Positions 29,151 through 39,574 of a DNA stretch of 64,000 nucleotides are shown one piece after another. Source of the stretch: Coenobita brevimanus (taxonomy: Eukaryota; Arthropoda; Malacostraca; Decapoda; Coenobitidae); the NCBI GenBank assembly GCA_032717465.1, contig CM064632.1, forward strand, positions 28,742,578 through 28,806,577. Reading direction: 5' to 3'. Made by a program: the position numbers and the translations under genes. Numbering within the stretch: position 1 is the stretch's first letter; every line of letters begins with the position of its first letter. The notes under the pieces were generated by a model. The model was not told the origin of the DNA. It searched no databases and saw only the letters and a program-made list of their open reading frames with translations.

Positions 29151-31886
29151 TCAGCATTCCTTGAGTAACTTGAGGGGTCCTCTTACTTCATGGCCAAACA
29201 GTAGTTCAAAAGGTGAGAAACCCAGTGATTCATTTGGAGATTCTCCTGCAGCAAACACAACGAATGGAAGACCTTTATCCCAGTCTTTCTGATGTTCCAA
29301 ACAGTATTTCTTGAGCATCGATTTGAGTGTTTGATGATATCTCTCCAACGCTCCTTGGGTCTGGGGATGGTAAGCTGAAGACATGATCTGGGTGATGCCC
29401 AACTCTTTCAGAGACTGCTTGAAAACGTTTGACATGAAATTACTTCCCCAGTCTGACTGTACCTCCTTGGGCAGACCAAACTTTGTGAAGAACCCTAGCA
29501 TTTCCTTAACCACGTTCTTTGCTGAGATATTTCTAAGTGGAATGGCGTCAGGATAATGAGTAGCCCTATCAATCAGGGTCAACACATAAGAAAATCCTGA
29601 AGAAGTCTTAGGAAGAGGGCCCACAATATCCACCAACACACGGGTGAAAGGCGCCTCAAAAGGAGGAATGGGAACTAGAGGTGCAACCTTTTCGGTCTGA
29701 TTACACTTCCCCACAACTTGACAGGTGTGACAAGACTTACAATACCAGGAAACATCCCTGAAGATACCTGGCCAGTAGAAGTGTTTCAAAATGCGTGCCA
29801 CAGTCTTCCTCACTCCAAGGTGTCCTGCCAAACTGGAATCATGAGCCACTCTAATGATATCCTGCCTACAAACACGAGGGATGACAACTTGATGTACAAC
29901 CTCCCATTCACAGTTGGCTGATACTGTTGGGGGTCTCCACTTCCTCATAAGTACTCCTGACTTTATATAATAACAAGTAGAAGCACCAGCTGACTCTTCC
30001 TCACTGCAAGCAGAGTTAGCTAGACCTTTCAACTCAGGGTCAGCAACCTGCAACTCAACCAACTCTTGACAAGACAAATTATCAACACTACGGGGTACTG
30101 CCTCATCTGGTGAGTGGTCCAAATTAGCAAGAAAAGTGTCAGCTAGGATAACATCATCATCATCATTATCCTCTAAATCACCAGTAACTTTAGACTTAGC
30201 CCTAGTGACAGCACATGCAGGGAACACATCAGGGACATCACAATCCTGGGATGCAGCCACTGGCTCACTAGACAACTGAGGAGCTGGACACACTTGACTT
30301 CCACCAATATCATTTCCAAGTAAGAAAGTTACACCTGACATTGGGAGTGTCTCAACCAACCCAACCATAACGGAACCATTAGCAAAACCAGACTCTAAAT
30401 TTACTCTGCACAGAGGGACAGAGAAGTAATTATTCCCTACACCTTGTAAGATTACAGTTTCATCAGAGGAATTAACATTAGAGCCTAGAACACTGGTCAG
30501 CATAAGGGATTGGCAAGCACCTGTATTTTGATATATTTTAACTGATTTCCTGTCATTATTGTCCAGAGGACTGACAAAACCATCAGACAGGAAATTAGCA
30601 CATGAACTCTTGAGAGTGTCACCCACGTTACTGCTCAAAAGAGGAGCTCCATCATGAGAATTTAAGTTACCCCTCAAAGCAGGTTCAGTTAACTCAGTTA
30701 AAGAATTCTGGGAACTCTCAAGAGTGGACACTAGACCGATTGACTGAATATTTAAAGACTCCTTTTTGTTCACATCACGCTGTCTCCTGAAACATTTCTC
30801 CGTAGTATGACCAAGCTTACTACAATAAGTACATTTACTTTTCTGAAATCTAGAGGTGAAGCTGGTATTTACTTCCTGAGAAACATCATCTTTATTCTCT
30901 TTCCTGTTACCTGTACTCTGAGTAGAGGCAACGTACTTACTCTCAGCTTTCCTTTTTCCTCTAGAATATCTCTTGTGAGTGAGAACATATTCATCAGCTA
31001 AAACTGCAGCATCAGACAAATTATCTATTCTTCTCTCATCAAGATATAGGCTTACATCTTTATAAATACACCTCTTGAAGTCCTCCAGCAAAATCATCTG
31101 CTTAAATTTACCAAAATCAGAATCCACATTCTTAGAATTTAACCACTGCTCTAACAGATCTTTGATTTTTGCATACTCAACATGGGATTGCTTATCTTGC
31201 TTGTAAGTTGTCCTAAATTTTACTCTACAGGCTTCAGGAACAAGCTCATAGGCCTTAAGAATCAAGCTCTTAACTACATCATAATTATCAGATTGATCCT
31301 GAGGCAAAGATGCATAAGTTACTTGAGCTCTACCGGTGAGAACAGTTTGAAGGAGTACTGGCCAATACTCCTTGGGCCAATTAAAACCTGTAGCTACCCT
31401 CTCAAACAACTGAAAATACTTTGTTAAATCAGATTCATTAAAAGGAGGGACAAGTTTAACATTTTTAGCCACATCAAAATCATCAGAGCTAGATGATCCA
31501 GTTCCACCTTGTTTCATGCGATACTCATGGTCTGCCTGAATCCTGGCAAGTTCAACTTGTGCATGTATCCGTGCCTCCTGAATACGAGCCTCTGCCTCCT
31601 TAGCACGAGACTCCTGCAGGGCTAGCTGTAACTTAGCTAATTCAATCTGCGTTTGCTCATTTGGAGGAGTTACATTAAACAAGCTTTCATTAATCATGTC
31701 AACAATTTGATCTTTAGAATGATGAGAGCGAACAGCAATTCCCAATTGTTGAGCAACAAGCTTAAGTTCATTCTTTGTTCTGTTCTCTACATCACACTCT
31801 GTTTGCACATTTGACAAAAAATCTTTGGCTTCATCAAGTGTAGTAATAGTAGACATCATGAATAAATCACAGTCACAAAATATCAA
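29151..31886 (-). CDS. Gag-protease-integrase polyprotein of Gmr1-like element
   Basis: A 911-codon frame. The likely natural start is the Met-Met pair at residues 10-11 (31859-31854), giving MMSTITTLDEA. An acidic/Lys-rich coiled coil spans about 75-125, and a capsid-like segment about 140-305 (FNWPKEYWPVLLQ, then CRVKFRTTY). A CCHC zinc knuckle is C352, C355, H360, C365. A protease-like motif at 454-457 reads NTGA where the active aspartate is expected, followed by FLLGNDIGG (521-529). Integrase has H682, H689, C719, C722 and the triad D753, D812, E848 (D,D-35-E), all present. The frame ends at a TGA (29151-29153) within the integrase C-terminal part, where related proteins continue; the same phase stays open to 28158 apart from one more TGA. 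Integrase core looks intact; protease probably inactive. Confidence 0.85.
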   Translation of the reverse strand: MIFCDCDLFMMSTITTLDEAKDFLSNVQTECDVENRTKNELKLVAQQLGIAVRSHHSKDQIVDMINESLFNVTPPNEQTQIELAKLQLALQESRAKEAEARIQEARIHAQVELARIQADHEYRMKQGGTGSSSSDDFDVAKNVKLVPPFNESDLTKYFQLFERVATGFNWPKEYWPVLLQTVLTGRAQVTYASLPQDQSDNYDVVKSLILKAYELVPEACRVKFRTTYKQDKQSHVEYAKIKDLLEQWLNSKNVDSDFGKFKQMILLEDFKRCIYKDVSLYLDERRIDNLSDAAVLADEYVLTHKRYSRGKRKAESKYVASTQSTGNRKENKDDVSQEVNTSFTSRFQKSKCTYCSKLGHTTEKCFRRQRDVNKKESLNIQSIGLVSTLESSQNSLTELTEPALRGNLNSHDGAPLLSSNVGDTLKSSCANFLSDGFVSPLDNNDRKSVKIYQNTGACQSLMLTSVLGSNVNSSDETVILQGVGNNYFSVPLCRVNLESGFANGSVMVGLVETLPMSGVTFLLGNDIGGSQVCPAPQLSSEPVAASQDCDVPDVFPACAVTRAKSKVTGDLEDNDDDDVILADTFLANLDHSPDEAVPRSVDNLSCQELVELQVADPELKGLANSACSEEESAGASTCYYIKSGVLMRKWRPPTVSANCEWEVVHQVVIPRVCRQDIIRVAHDSSLAGHLGVRKTVARILKHFYWPGIFRDVSWYCKSCHTCQVVGKCNQTEKVAPLVPIPPFEAPFTRVLVDIVGPLPKTSSGFSYVLTLIDRATHYPDAIPLRNISAKNVVKEMLGFFTKFGLPKEVQSDWGSNFMSNVFKQSLKELGITQIMSSAYHPQTQGALERYHQTLKSMLKKYCLEHQKDWDKGLPFVVFAAGESPNESLGFSPFELLFGHEVRGPLKLLKEC

Positions 31887-31940
31887 GCAATATCCTTATG
31901 ATAATATCCTGAATATCCTGATAAGAGGTCGCCAAATTTA

Positions 31941-32719
31941 TGTTACGGAACAGCGAAAGATAATGTACACTTTAAGTGAGAATACTAAAAATCACTACCG
32001 TCCCGTAAAGTTCCAGGTTCAAAACAAAAGAGTTAGGTAAAATTACAAGTTAAAGTTTAATGCTCAAACTAACAACAAAACATTCAGGACTCATAAGGAT
32101 AATGTAATGGCAAAAAAACAGGTTAAATATATTGTTAACTGCAATTGCCTCTATTAACACGAAATTAGCAAGAGTAAATTTACCTAAGTCAGCCCTGATA
32201 AAATGAAAATACACTGGGTAATGCTCAGTTAATGCAAGATAAATTATTACAGATACAAAATATTATTAACAATGGCTGACAACATGAATTACAAAAACTC
32301 ACTAGGCCTACCAATCAACACCTTACGCTACACAGTACAAGAAAAAATGCAACAACAGTTATACTCAAATTACACAGCTGCTAGATGGTTGGAGACTTCC
32401 TGAGCACTCACAACAATAACTGTACAGGGGAGGACAGAGATGTGAACAAAATGAGGAGCAGATCTAAGTGGCAATGATGCAGAGACTGAGCTCATTATAT
32501 AGGGGCCGGCAGAGCTTGATACAACTTGTAAGAAGGACGCGCAAATGAAGCCATTGGGACAAAGAGTTGACAATCCCACTCTGAACAACAGAAAGGACGA
32601 CTTACTCTACTATAACGGTAGAAGGGGGGAACTGAGGCAGAACACGCTCGTGATCAAACATGCAGCATACTGTGCGTTAAAATTACACAAAGGATGATGA
32701 AATCATAGGCTATGTAACA
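31941..32719 (-). repeat. 5' LTR (right), complete
   Basis: 779 bp, bounded by TGTTAC and GTAACA. In minus orientation it directly precedes the candidate primer-binding site and the gag start region. It is the likely promoter of the element; I did not identify a specific TATA box with confidence. Confidence 0.85.
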
Positions 32720-32734
32720 ATACATACGCATACT

Positions 32735-32736
<2 letters not shown>

Positions 32737-32794
<58 letters not shown>
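32737..32794. repeat. (AC)n microsatellite
   Basis: About 29 perfect AC units next to the right LTR flank. Confidence 0.95.
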
Positions 32795-32796
<2 letters not shown>

Positions 32797-32819
32797 TAAT
32801 CTCTACCGTTTGTCACCTC

Positions 32820-32829
32820 CCCCTTTCAT

Positions 32830-32868
<39 letters not shown>

Positions 32869-33475
32869 GCCTTTACATTTTCCTTTTTTTTCCTTCAGTT
32901 TCACTTCCGGCTTCTCTCATTCTTTCCCATCATTACAGTTTCTTCTCATCCAGATTTTTTCTCTTTCCTCTCGTGTCGTCTCCTCTCTTCTCCTGTTTCC
33001 AACTCTCTCCTTCCTACTTCCCATTATTCTACCCTGACTTCCTTTTATTCCTTTACTCTCCTCTCTCCTGTGATTCATTTCTGCTTCCCCACATTCTCAG
33101 TCCCCACCATTCCGTCTTTTCTTCCTTCCTTCGTCCTTTCCCACTTATCTCTGTCCATGTCTCTCTGTCTCCTCTTCTCTCTTCTTTTCCCTCTATTGCT
33201 GTTTTCTTGTGCCTCCTCCATCTTCCATCCCTTCCTCTCCCCTTCTATTCTGCATTCCCTTTCTCCTCTCTGATTTCCCCTTTCCCCCCTTTCTATTAAT
33301 TCTGCTTCTCTTCTTCCCTCTCATTACTCTTTCCTTCCTTTCTTTAAATCTGTCCCCTGCTGTCTTTTCCTCTTCTCCTGGTCCCCGTCCAGAGTATCAG
33401 ACGGAAAAGCACAGTTCAGCGACCTAAATATGTCAGCCAGAGCATTGACCCCCCCACCCCCCTCTCTCTCTCTCG
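32820..33475. repeat. pyrimidine-rich tract
   Basis: Strongly C+T biased, with (TC)n at about 32829-32867 and 33461-33475. Three overlapping plus-strand frames (Ser/Leu/Phe/Pro) reflect composition only. Confidence 0.85.
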
Positions 33476-33531
33476 GCTTTTTCGTTATTCACGTAGTAAC
33501 ATACTTTATATATAACTTCTGTATATGAGTT

Positions 33532-33726
<195 letters not shown>

Positions 33727-33784
33727 CCATATAGCTAAATGAATAAGAACATGCTTGCTTCAAATGTTCATACTATTCTTTACA

Positions 33785-34105
33785 GTCATCATGGTCATCA
33801 CCATCACCATCTGCATCATCACCCGCATCACATTGGCCATTAACCATATCACCGTCATCTTTATCGCCATTATGACCATCACTGTTATCACTATCATCCC
33901 CATCATCATCATCATCTATCATCACCATCGCCATCGTCATTTTCACCAGCTTCACAGCCAACATTATACTGTTACCATCACCTTCACAGTCATCACCATC
34001 ATTCATTATCACCATCATAGCCATCACCACCATCTGTCATCACCAGCATCATTATCACCATCACCATCATCTATCATCGCCATCACCATCACCATCCCAG
34101 CCTTA
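33785..34105. repeat. imperfect ATC/ACC trinucleotide array
   Basis: CATCACCATCACC-like triplets in one phase over ~320 bp. The plus frame (Ile/Thr/His) and minus frame (Asp/Gly/Met) are repeat translations. Confidence 0.9.
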
Positions 34106-34254
34106 ATCGGTTCTTGACCTCCTCTCTTGAATGACACAATTTCTGTATCGTTATGGTTACCTCCTGGTTATTATGTTTCACTGTGAGGAAAACTTTTGCA
34201 CGGAGGAGGATGGAGACAATCTCCGTTAAGCTTCCCCACCATGAGGGGTGTCTC

Positions 34255-35025
34255 CAAGGCCCGTATTCTTGTCCGTTAACCCTAGATCACCAACCATGCC
34301 TAACTAACGCTATCGTCAACCACCGGCCACATGTGGACAGATTTGGGAATTAAAGAAAAAAAAAAATTATATGCATTGCACATTTATAAAACTTTTATCA
34401 CATGTAAAGACGAATGAAAATGTTGGCACAAAAAAAAAGGAATGGAATTTTTTTCATTTTAAAATTTTTCTAAAGGGACTAAAAACCTGTCAAAATTACA
34501 CTTATCGTAACATATTTGGCTATAACTTTGTTTGCAGCCTTCTCAAGGGTTGCCGACAAGGATACGTTGAATCCAGCAATCCCCCTTGATGGTCATGTTA
34601 ATGCCTAGAAAAAAAAAAAAAAAAAAACATACAAACGTTGTTTGCAACCATGGCCACATGTGGCCTTTTTCAATATATTAGAGAAATAAAAAACACGAGC
34701 AACCCAGACGCACCTTGAATCGAAAGTACAAGCCAAAAGGGGAAGCTACCTGGATGGTGATCCGAATTCTCAAAATGGCGCCATGGTGCCAAGCTTTTAA
34801 ACTTTGTCTGGCCAGATGTGGCCGGTGGTTGCTGATCAAGGGTTAAGGAAGCTCCCAAACACCTTTTCGTAAACGATTTATTTTGCTTTGTCATTGAAAT
34901 GATTCCAATACCATAATTTTCATCATAAAAAACAAGGAAATTGATATTAACCCTCCTTATCAAAAACAAATTGCTAAGGCAGAGGTGTTAGGGAACTTCC
35001 TTAACCGACAGGAATACCGGCCTAA
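34255..35025. mobile_element. MITE-A copy split by a TTAA insertion
   Basis: Left part AAGGCCCGTATTCTTGTCCG then TTAA (34276-34279). Right part resumes at 34843 with TTAAGGAAGCTCCCAAACAC and ends with AACCGACAGGAATACCGGCC. Excision of 34280-34842 plus one TTAA gives an ordinary MITE-A left end. Confidence 0.8.
34280..34842. mobile_element. piggyBac-like MITE, 563 bp
   Basis: Flanked by TTAA on both sides (34276-34279, 34843-34846), the exact target duplication of piggyBac elements. Ends begin CCCTAGATCACCAACCA and, on the other strand, CCCTTGATCAGCAACCA (15 of 17 matching), with CCC termini as is usual for the superfamily. A subterminal CAACCACCGGCCACATGTGG block on the left matches the other end in inverted orientation. 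No transposase coding; the internal poly-A at 34599-34626 and a frame at 34371-34589 are not informative. Confidence 0.8.
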
Positions 35026-35187
35026 TGCACAGTTAACCTCTTCAGTTCGATTTTTTTAGCTTAATGTTTTCAATTTTAGATGGCTTGATTCAGTTTAGAT
35101 TAATGCAATGAGGGGTTCTGTGAAGGATATTTTTAGCCGTCGTGGTAAAAAAAAAAAAATGACCGGAGTACAGTTGCAAGTGTGACA

Positions 35188-35188
35188 T

Positions 35189-35235
<47 letters not shown>

Positions 35236-35319
35236 TTAACTCGCCAGGTGGTGGGAAGAAGACAGTGAAAAATACTTCCACTGGCTGAAAGAGAGAGAGA
35301 GAGAGAGGGGGGGGGGGAG
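35188..35319. repeat. (GA)n runs and G-run
   Basis: (GA)n at about 35191-35232 and 35291-35308, the latter ending in about ten G. Confidence 0.9.
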
Positions 35320-35564
35320 GCTAGTTAACTTGCTCACATAGTCAGTCAAACATCGTGTAAGTCTCTGAAATCCTGGCTCCCAAAATGTGAAAAATAAGTA
35401 ATCATCGATCCATCATCCGGTCCCTTCCTGATTTTTTATTATTTATTTATTTATTTATGTCAGGATCGTAGAGTCCCAGTGCTAGCCTACTCGGTTCAGA
35501 CACCTACGGCTAGGGTGACCAGTCGTTCTTCCATGGGCGGTGTTATGTGAGCAGTAAAGCCCTG

Positions 35565-36120
35565 CTGTAGTTCACTCGCTTTAACTTGACCCAAAGCCCT
35601 TTAGCAAGTTGTTTCACGTAGCTCAGGGACAAGGGGAGGCGGTGGCTCAATCGGTAGAGAGGTGGCCTGTAGTCCTAACGGACCCAGGTTCGAATCCCGG
35701 CTGGGGCAGGGAACAGTTTAAGGATTTGAATTTCATTCAATCAGGCTTTACTGATCTACTAGAAGACCCGCCGACATGTCGTAAAAATACCCCCGCTAAT
35801 ACCAATACACCAGTCCTGTATGAGACAGCCCTAGCATGTATTTAATATGGACGGTGGGTGTTAGCGCCGAAGTGGTGACATGTAGAGGTGTATGGTATGT
35901 AGGAGGACTGCTGGGCCTTGATAGCAGGCTGTGAAGCCTATGCCCAGAGTCAGACACATAAAAAAAAAAAAAAAAAAAGAGGACAGTGCTAGGACTGCGC
36001 ATTTTTTCCATAGCACTTCTTCGTGACTAGCACCATAATCTTGTGTTAATCTATTGATACAGCTCAGTCTTTACTATGAAAAAAGACAATTTTAAGCCAA
36101 GTTAAAGTGAACAGTGTATA
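35565..36120 (-). mobile_element. MITE-B copy split by a SINE
   Basis: Left part CTTTAACTTGACCCAAAGCC and TTTCACGTAGCTCAGGG; right part TTCCATAGCACTTCTTCGTG, ACTAGCACCATAATC and TTTTAAGCCAAGTTAAAGTG. Together they give the family order, interrupted by 35633-35978. Confidence 0.75.
35633..35978 (+). mobile_element. tRNA-derived SINE, copy 1
   Basis: The 5' end has pol III promoter boxes: A-box TGGCTCAATCGG (35643-35654) and B-box GGTTCGAATCC (35687-35697), about 33 bp apart as in tRNA genes. The body ends in a run of 19 A. A weak GGACA repeat on both sides may be the target duplication. Body landmarks such as AATACACCAGTCCTGTATGA and GGTGTTAGCGCCGAAGTGGT match the second copy at 59 kb. Confidence 0.85.
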
Positions 36121-36149
36121 CCCTTCGGACTGGCGCGCATTCTGAGTGC

Positions 36150-36292
36150 CATAAGAGGTTTCGTAGCGTCTCGTCTCCAGCGATTTATTTTACTTATCAC
36201 TGCAACTGTAACATACAAGATTATATTGAGGTGTAATCTGCAGACTAAATCGCTATGAAAGCTACGCTACTAACTCCTCAGTGCCACATAAA
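36150..36292. mobile_element. small palindromic element related to MITE-A
   Basis: GTGCCATAAGAGGTTTCGTA followed by CCAGCGATTTATTTT at the left is matched in inverse by CTAAATCGCTATGAAAGC and CTAACTCCTCAGTGCC at the right. The CGATTTATTT core resembles MITE-A inverted repeats, but the outer ends differ. Confidence 0.5.
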
Positions 36293-36353
36293 ATACAACC
36301 CTCAGACCCATAAGTGCCACATCGGTTGGCATGCCTTAACTCACTAGACCACC

Positions 36354-36577
36354 AGGGCCTGTACTCTCATCAGTTAAGGAAGCTCACTAAGACCTTTTCT
36401 TAAGCGATTTATTTTGTTTAGTGCACCTAAATGTCCTCTTTTGTGTTACATAAATCCTGCCATACTCACTATACTCTGCATAAATCACGTACAAAAAGAA
36501 CAATAATCAAACCCAAAAATAAATCGCTAAGGAAGAGGTGTTCGGGAGCTACCTAAACCTACGATAATATAAGCCCA
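36354..36577. mobile_element. MITE-A copy
   Basis: Left end GGGCCTGTACTCTCATCAGT then TTAAGGAAGCTCACTAAGAC; right end AAATAAATCGCTAAGGAAGA then GGTGTTCGGGAGC. The core has TGTCCTCTTTTGTGTTACAT. Confidence 0.8.
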
Positions 36578-36709
36578 GATGTCCACTTGTTGATTGTATG
36601 GATACCACCCAACGCAATAAATGATTTCTTGGGTTAGAGGGGAAGGTATGGCTCATTTTTCATTGTCGACACTAAAGGTAGCACTACGTTGAGTGAGTGA
36701 ATGGTTATC

Positions 36710-37272
36710 GCTCCCACCCATCACACGAGAGGAGAGAGAAATGAAATAAGAGAAAAGGGAGGAATGAAGAAAGATGAATTGCTGGACTAGAGGTGTGTAG
36801 AGGAAGAAGAAGGAGAGGAATGAGGAAAAGGAGGGAATGAAGAAAGAATGATATGTAGAGGAGACGTGGATGAGAGAGGAATGAAGAGGAGGAAGGACTG
36901 AAGAGATAAGTTAGAGGAGAGAAAACAGAGAGAGGAAAGAGGAAAAGAGGAGGATAGAAAGTTAGGAAACGTAGCAGTGAAAAAGAAAAAAAATAAAAGT
37001 AACGCCAAAACAGAGCGTTATTATTTACAAGGGCCTCTAGGGTCCAGAGAAGATGGAGGAGGGGTGGTAAGTACAGGGAGGAGAGGTGGAGAGAGACGAG
37101 AGGAAAGACTCGAAAAAGGAAGAGAAAATATAGGGAGAGGGGAGGAAGGAGGGAGGGGAAGGAAAAGGAGATAAAAGTGAGGGAGAATGAAGAAGGACTA
37201 AAGAAAGGGAAGTTGAGAGAAAGGAGAGAAAAAGAAGATAAATGAACCAGTAAAGAGGGGAAGGACGAAAAG

Positions 37273-37311
<39 letters not shown>

Positions 37312-37320
37312 TTCCTCACC
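36710..37320. repeat. purine-rich tract with (GA)n
   Basis: Almost pure A+G over ~600 bp except 37010-37075, ending in (GA)n (37277-37310). The 204-codon minus-strand frame is Ser/Leu/Phe/Pro low complexity, not a protein gene. Confidence 0.9.
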
Positions 37321-37459
37321 TCTGTTCCATATCTTTTCCTATATTTCCTCTTATTTCCATCTTCCCCTCCTTTCCTTGTTCCATCTTTTCATAGTTCTGT
37401 TCTTTTTCTTATTTTCCTGGACTATGTTGCTGCTTCGGAGGGAGGACAAGAAGTGGCAT

Positions 37460-37500
<41 letters not shown>

Positions 37501-37599
37501 CTTTCACTGGTGTTTGTTGGTGTAGTGGTCAGAACAGCCCAGTAGGAGTGATGGCTCAACCTACGTGTGTGATTTCGATCATCAAGATTTTCGACTCAA

Positions 37600-37815
37600 C
37601 TCTTTTCACTGTAACTTGGTCCAGATATTCATTTTCTAGCTTGATTCACGTAGCTTAGTGGCAGAAAAATGACAACACTACAGCTCAACATCCTTTCTGT
37701 AGCACATTTTCGTGACCAGCACCGTACTCTTGTGTCCATCTAGGCTACTGCTACACTCAAAGTTCAAGATGAAGAGAGGGCAATTTTAGGCCACGTTTAA
37801 GTGAAATGAGTATAG
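37600..37815 (-). mobile_element. MITE-B copy, minus orientation
   Basis: Contains AACTTGGTCCAGATATTC, CACGTAGCTTAGTGGCAGAA and GCAATTTTAGGCCACG. Forms an inverted pair with the plus copy at 37935-38155; the pair is conserved in B'. Confidence 0.75.
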
Positions 37816-37934
37816 TTAATGCCAAGGAGAGTAGGCTGGTCATCTACCCTGAAATGTACCGGTAACCGGGCTTAGGAGTTTAACTGTTAGCTGTTTTGCT
37901 TCGTATTTTATTTTTTTCCCCATTTTCTGGTCAT

Positions 37935-38155
37935 CATGTTATACTCTTTTTATACTCTAACTTAGCCTAAATTGCGGTCGCTTCACCGTGAATACTGAGC
38001 TGTAACCAGAGATTAACATTAGAATATGATGCTAGTTACGAAGAAGTGCTTTAGAATTGATGTAGTGCGCTAGCATTTGTCTTTCTCAACCACTGACCTG
38101 CGTGATGTAAGCTGCAAAAGGACAAAAATCTGTGGCAAGTTAGAGTAAAAACGGC
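37935..38155 (+). mobile_element. MITE-B copy, plus orientation
   Basis: TATACTCTAACTTAGCC start, ATATGATGCTAGTTACGAAG and CAAGTTAGAGTAAAAA end. Second member of the inverted pair. Confidence 0.75.
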
Positions 38156-39120
38156 ATAACCAACATAATCTCTTCAGTCTGATTTTTTGTACCGGTATAT
38201 ATTTTTCTATCCAGGTTATTATTGTGAGGTCAGGAGAGACATCCCGAGCTTTATAATTCGATACAGCCTTCGTTAATACATTCGTTGTTATAAATCCATC
38301 CTAACTTGAAAATAATTTTTCTGTTGATAGCATGAATGAAATGGTGTCATCGGAGTGAAGTGGCTAGAATCGCTCGAGAAATATTTGTCATGTAGCCTGT
38401 CTCATAAATATCAAGATCACAGATGGTGGCCAAACAGCAGTGACAGTCAAATATTTTAGTGGCTGGAAATTTGTCACCTGAGATGAGAAATAATTTTATG
38501 CATACAAGAAAATATTTAGGCATATAATGATGGAGATTTCATCATAAAATAAATTGCATTTCTCTTTTATCGTTGTTATTGTTACCATTTTGATTCACTA
38601 ATCATTTTAGTAATTTTATAAACTTAATTGATGTCCTGTTACTAATTATATTACTTTTTTTCTGGTAAGTTTCCACTTTTCCTGCCGCAACGTACTGTAC
38701 CGTACTACATATGTTGTAAGTATTTTTACTGGTCTGATGATACTGTAATAATATTTATAGTGATAGACAATAAAATACAACAGTAATAATGATAATTATC
38801 ATCATCATCATCATCAAATTATTATTATTATTATTATTATTATATGAGCCAAAAGAAAAGTATATAAACTAAGTTACTGTTACATAATCGAAACACGCCC
38901 ATAACATCTCACTTCAGTTACCGTAGATGGACTTCCGTTGTCACAGAGATGGTAGCGATATTGCTAGCTCAGTGGGTAGTAAGTATTGGTACGGGAGATG
39001 GTGATTGTGACAAATAGCGCTAGTGGTGATGGTGATATCCATGCTGGTAGTGGTGGTTGTTAAAGGGTTGGTGCAAAGCCTTCAGAGTGATGGTGCTGGT
39101 GACGTTAATAGTGAAATGCT

Positions 39121-39384
39121 GGTAGTGGTAGTAGTAGTTGTTCCCTAGGCAGTCTGGACGAACAGCCCCGAGTCCCTAAGGAAAGCCACGGCCAAGACCG
39201 GGCTTTCTCACGGAGCTCTCAAGGAGTGTATGTTGTTTTGTTGGCGCAGGTGATTGTGTGCAATGCAGTCTTCCATAATGTGCTTAATAGTATGGGGTGC
39301 TGTGTTGCATCCTGGACAGGCATCAGCGACAGTCATCCAGCCTCTTCTGGTAACTCAAGAGGGCTGGATGATACCCACATCACA
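39121..39384 (-). mobile_element. Jockey-like LINE 3' fragment, private to block B
   Basis: On the minus strand it encodes RRGWMTVADACPGCNTAPHT and IKHIMEDC, a Cys/His cluster like the C-terminal zinc-binding motif of Jockey-type LINEs. It then reaches a (CTA)n-like tail at the left edge. B' at ~51550 runs directly from GAAGTGC to TAGTTGATGGTG, an empty site. A short TAGTTG or GGTAGT repeat flanks it; the exact duplication is ambiguous. Confidence 0.6.
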
Positions 39385-39574
39385 GGTAGTTGATGGTGAT
39401 GGTGCGAGGTCCTTGTGGTGGTGATAGAGACTTATGGTGCGGGTATTAGACTCATAGTCCTAGTGGTGGTGGTGATAGTGATGACTGGTGCTGGTGATAT
39501 TTCGGTGGTGATGTGATGATGATGACAGCGGTGGTTACTGGTGAGTGACTCCTGGTGCTATTAATGAAAAAAAG

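Larger units (their letters stand above)
27360..32719 (-). mobile_element. Gmr1-like Ty3/gypsy LTR retrotransposon, internally deleted
   Basis: Two LTRs (27360-28128 and 31941-32719) in direct orientation flank coding DNA on the minus strand. The full LTR runs TGTTAC...GTAACA. A 4-bp repeat ATAC lies outside both ends (27356-27359 and 32720-32723). A candidate primer-binding site, TGGCGACC, is at 31927-31934 next to the 5' LTR. Domain order is gag, protease, integrase, then reverse transcriptase. Integrase before RT in a Ty3/gypsy-type element is the known hallmark of the Gmr1-like group. No env gene is present. Most of RT and RNase H is deleted. Confidence 0.85.

Noticed and set aside
29151..31886. 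911-codon ORF as a host zinc-finger or integrase-derived gene
   Set aside because: It sits between two near-identical LTRs with a target duplication and continues in phase into RT, so it is element coding sequence.
27360..32719. Endogenous retrovirus with env
   Set aside because: No envelope-like frame follows RT/RNase H before the 3' LTR; this is a retrotransposon.
35641..35700. Possible tRNA gene from A- and B-box motifs
   Set aside because: Followed by a ~250-bp body and poly-A, and repeated at 59 kb; it is a SINE head, with no convincing acceptor-stem pairing.
36705..37319. 204-codon minus-strand ORF; similar ORFs at 45903-46429 and 47166-48115
   Set aside because: Purine-rich tracts read as Ser/Leu/Phe/Pro on the other strand.
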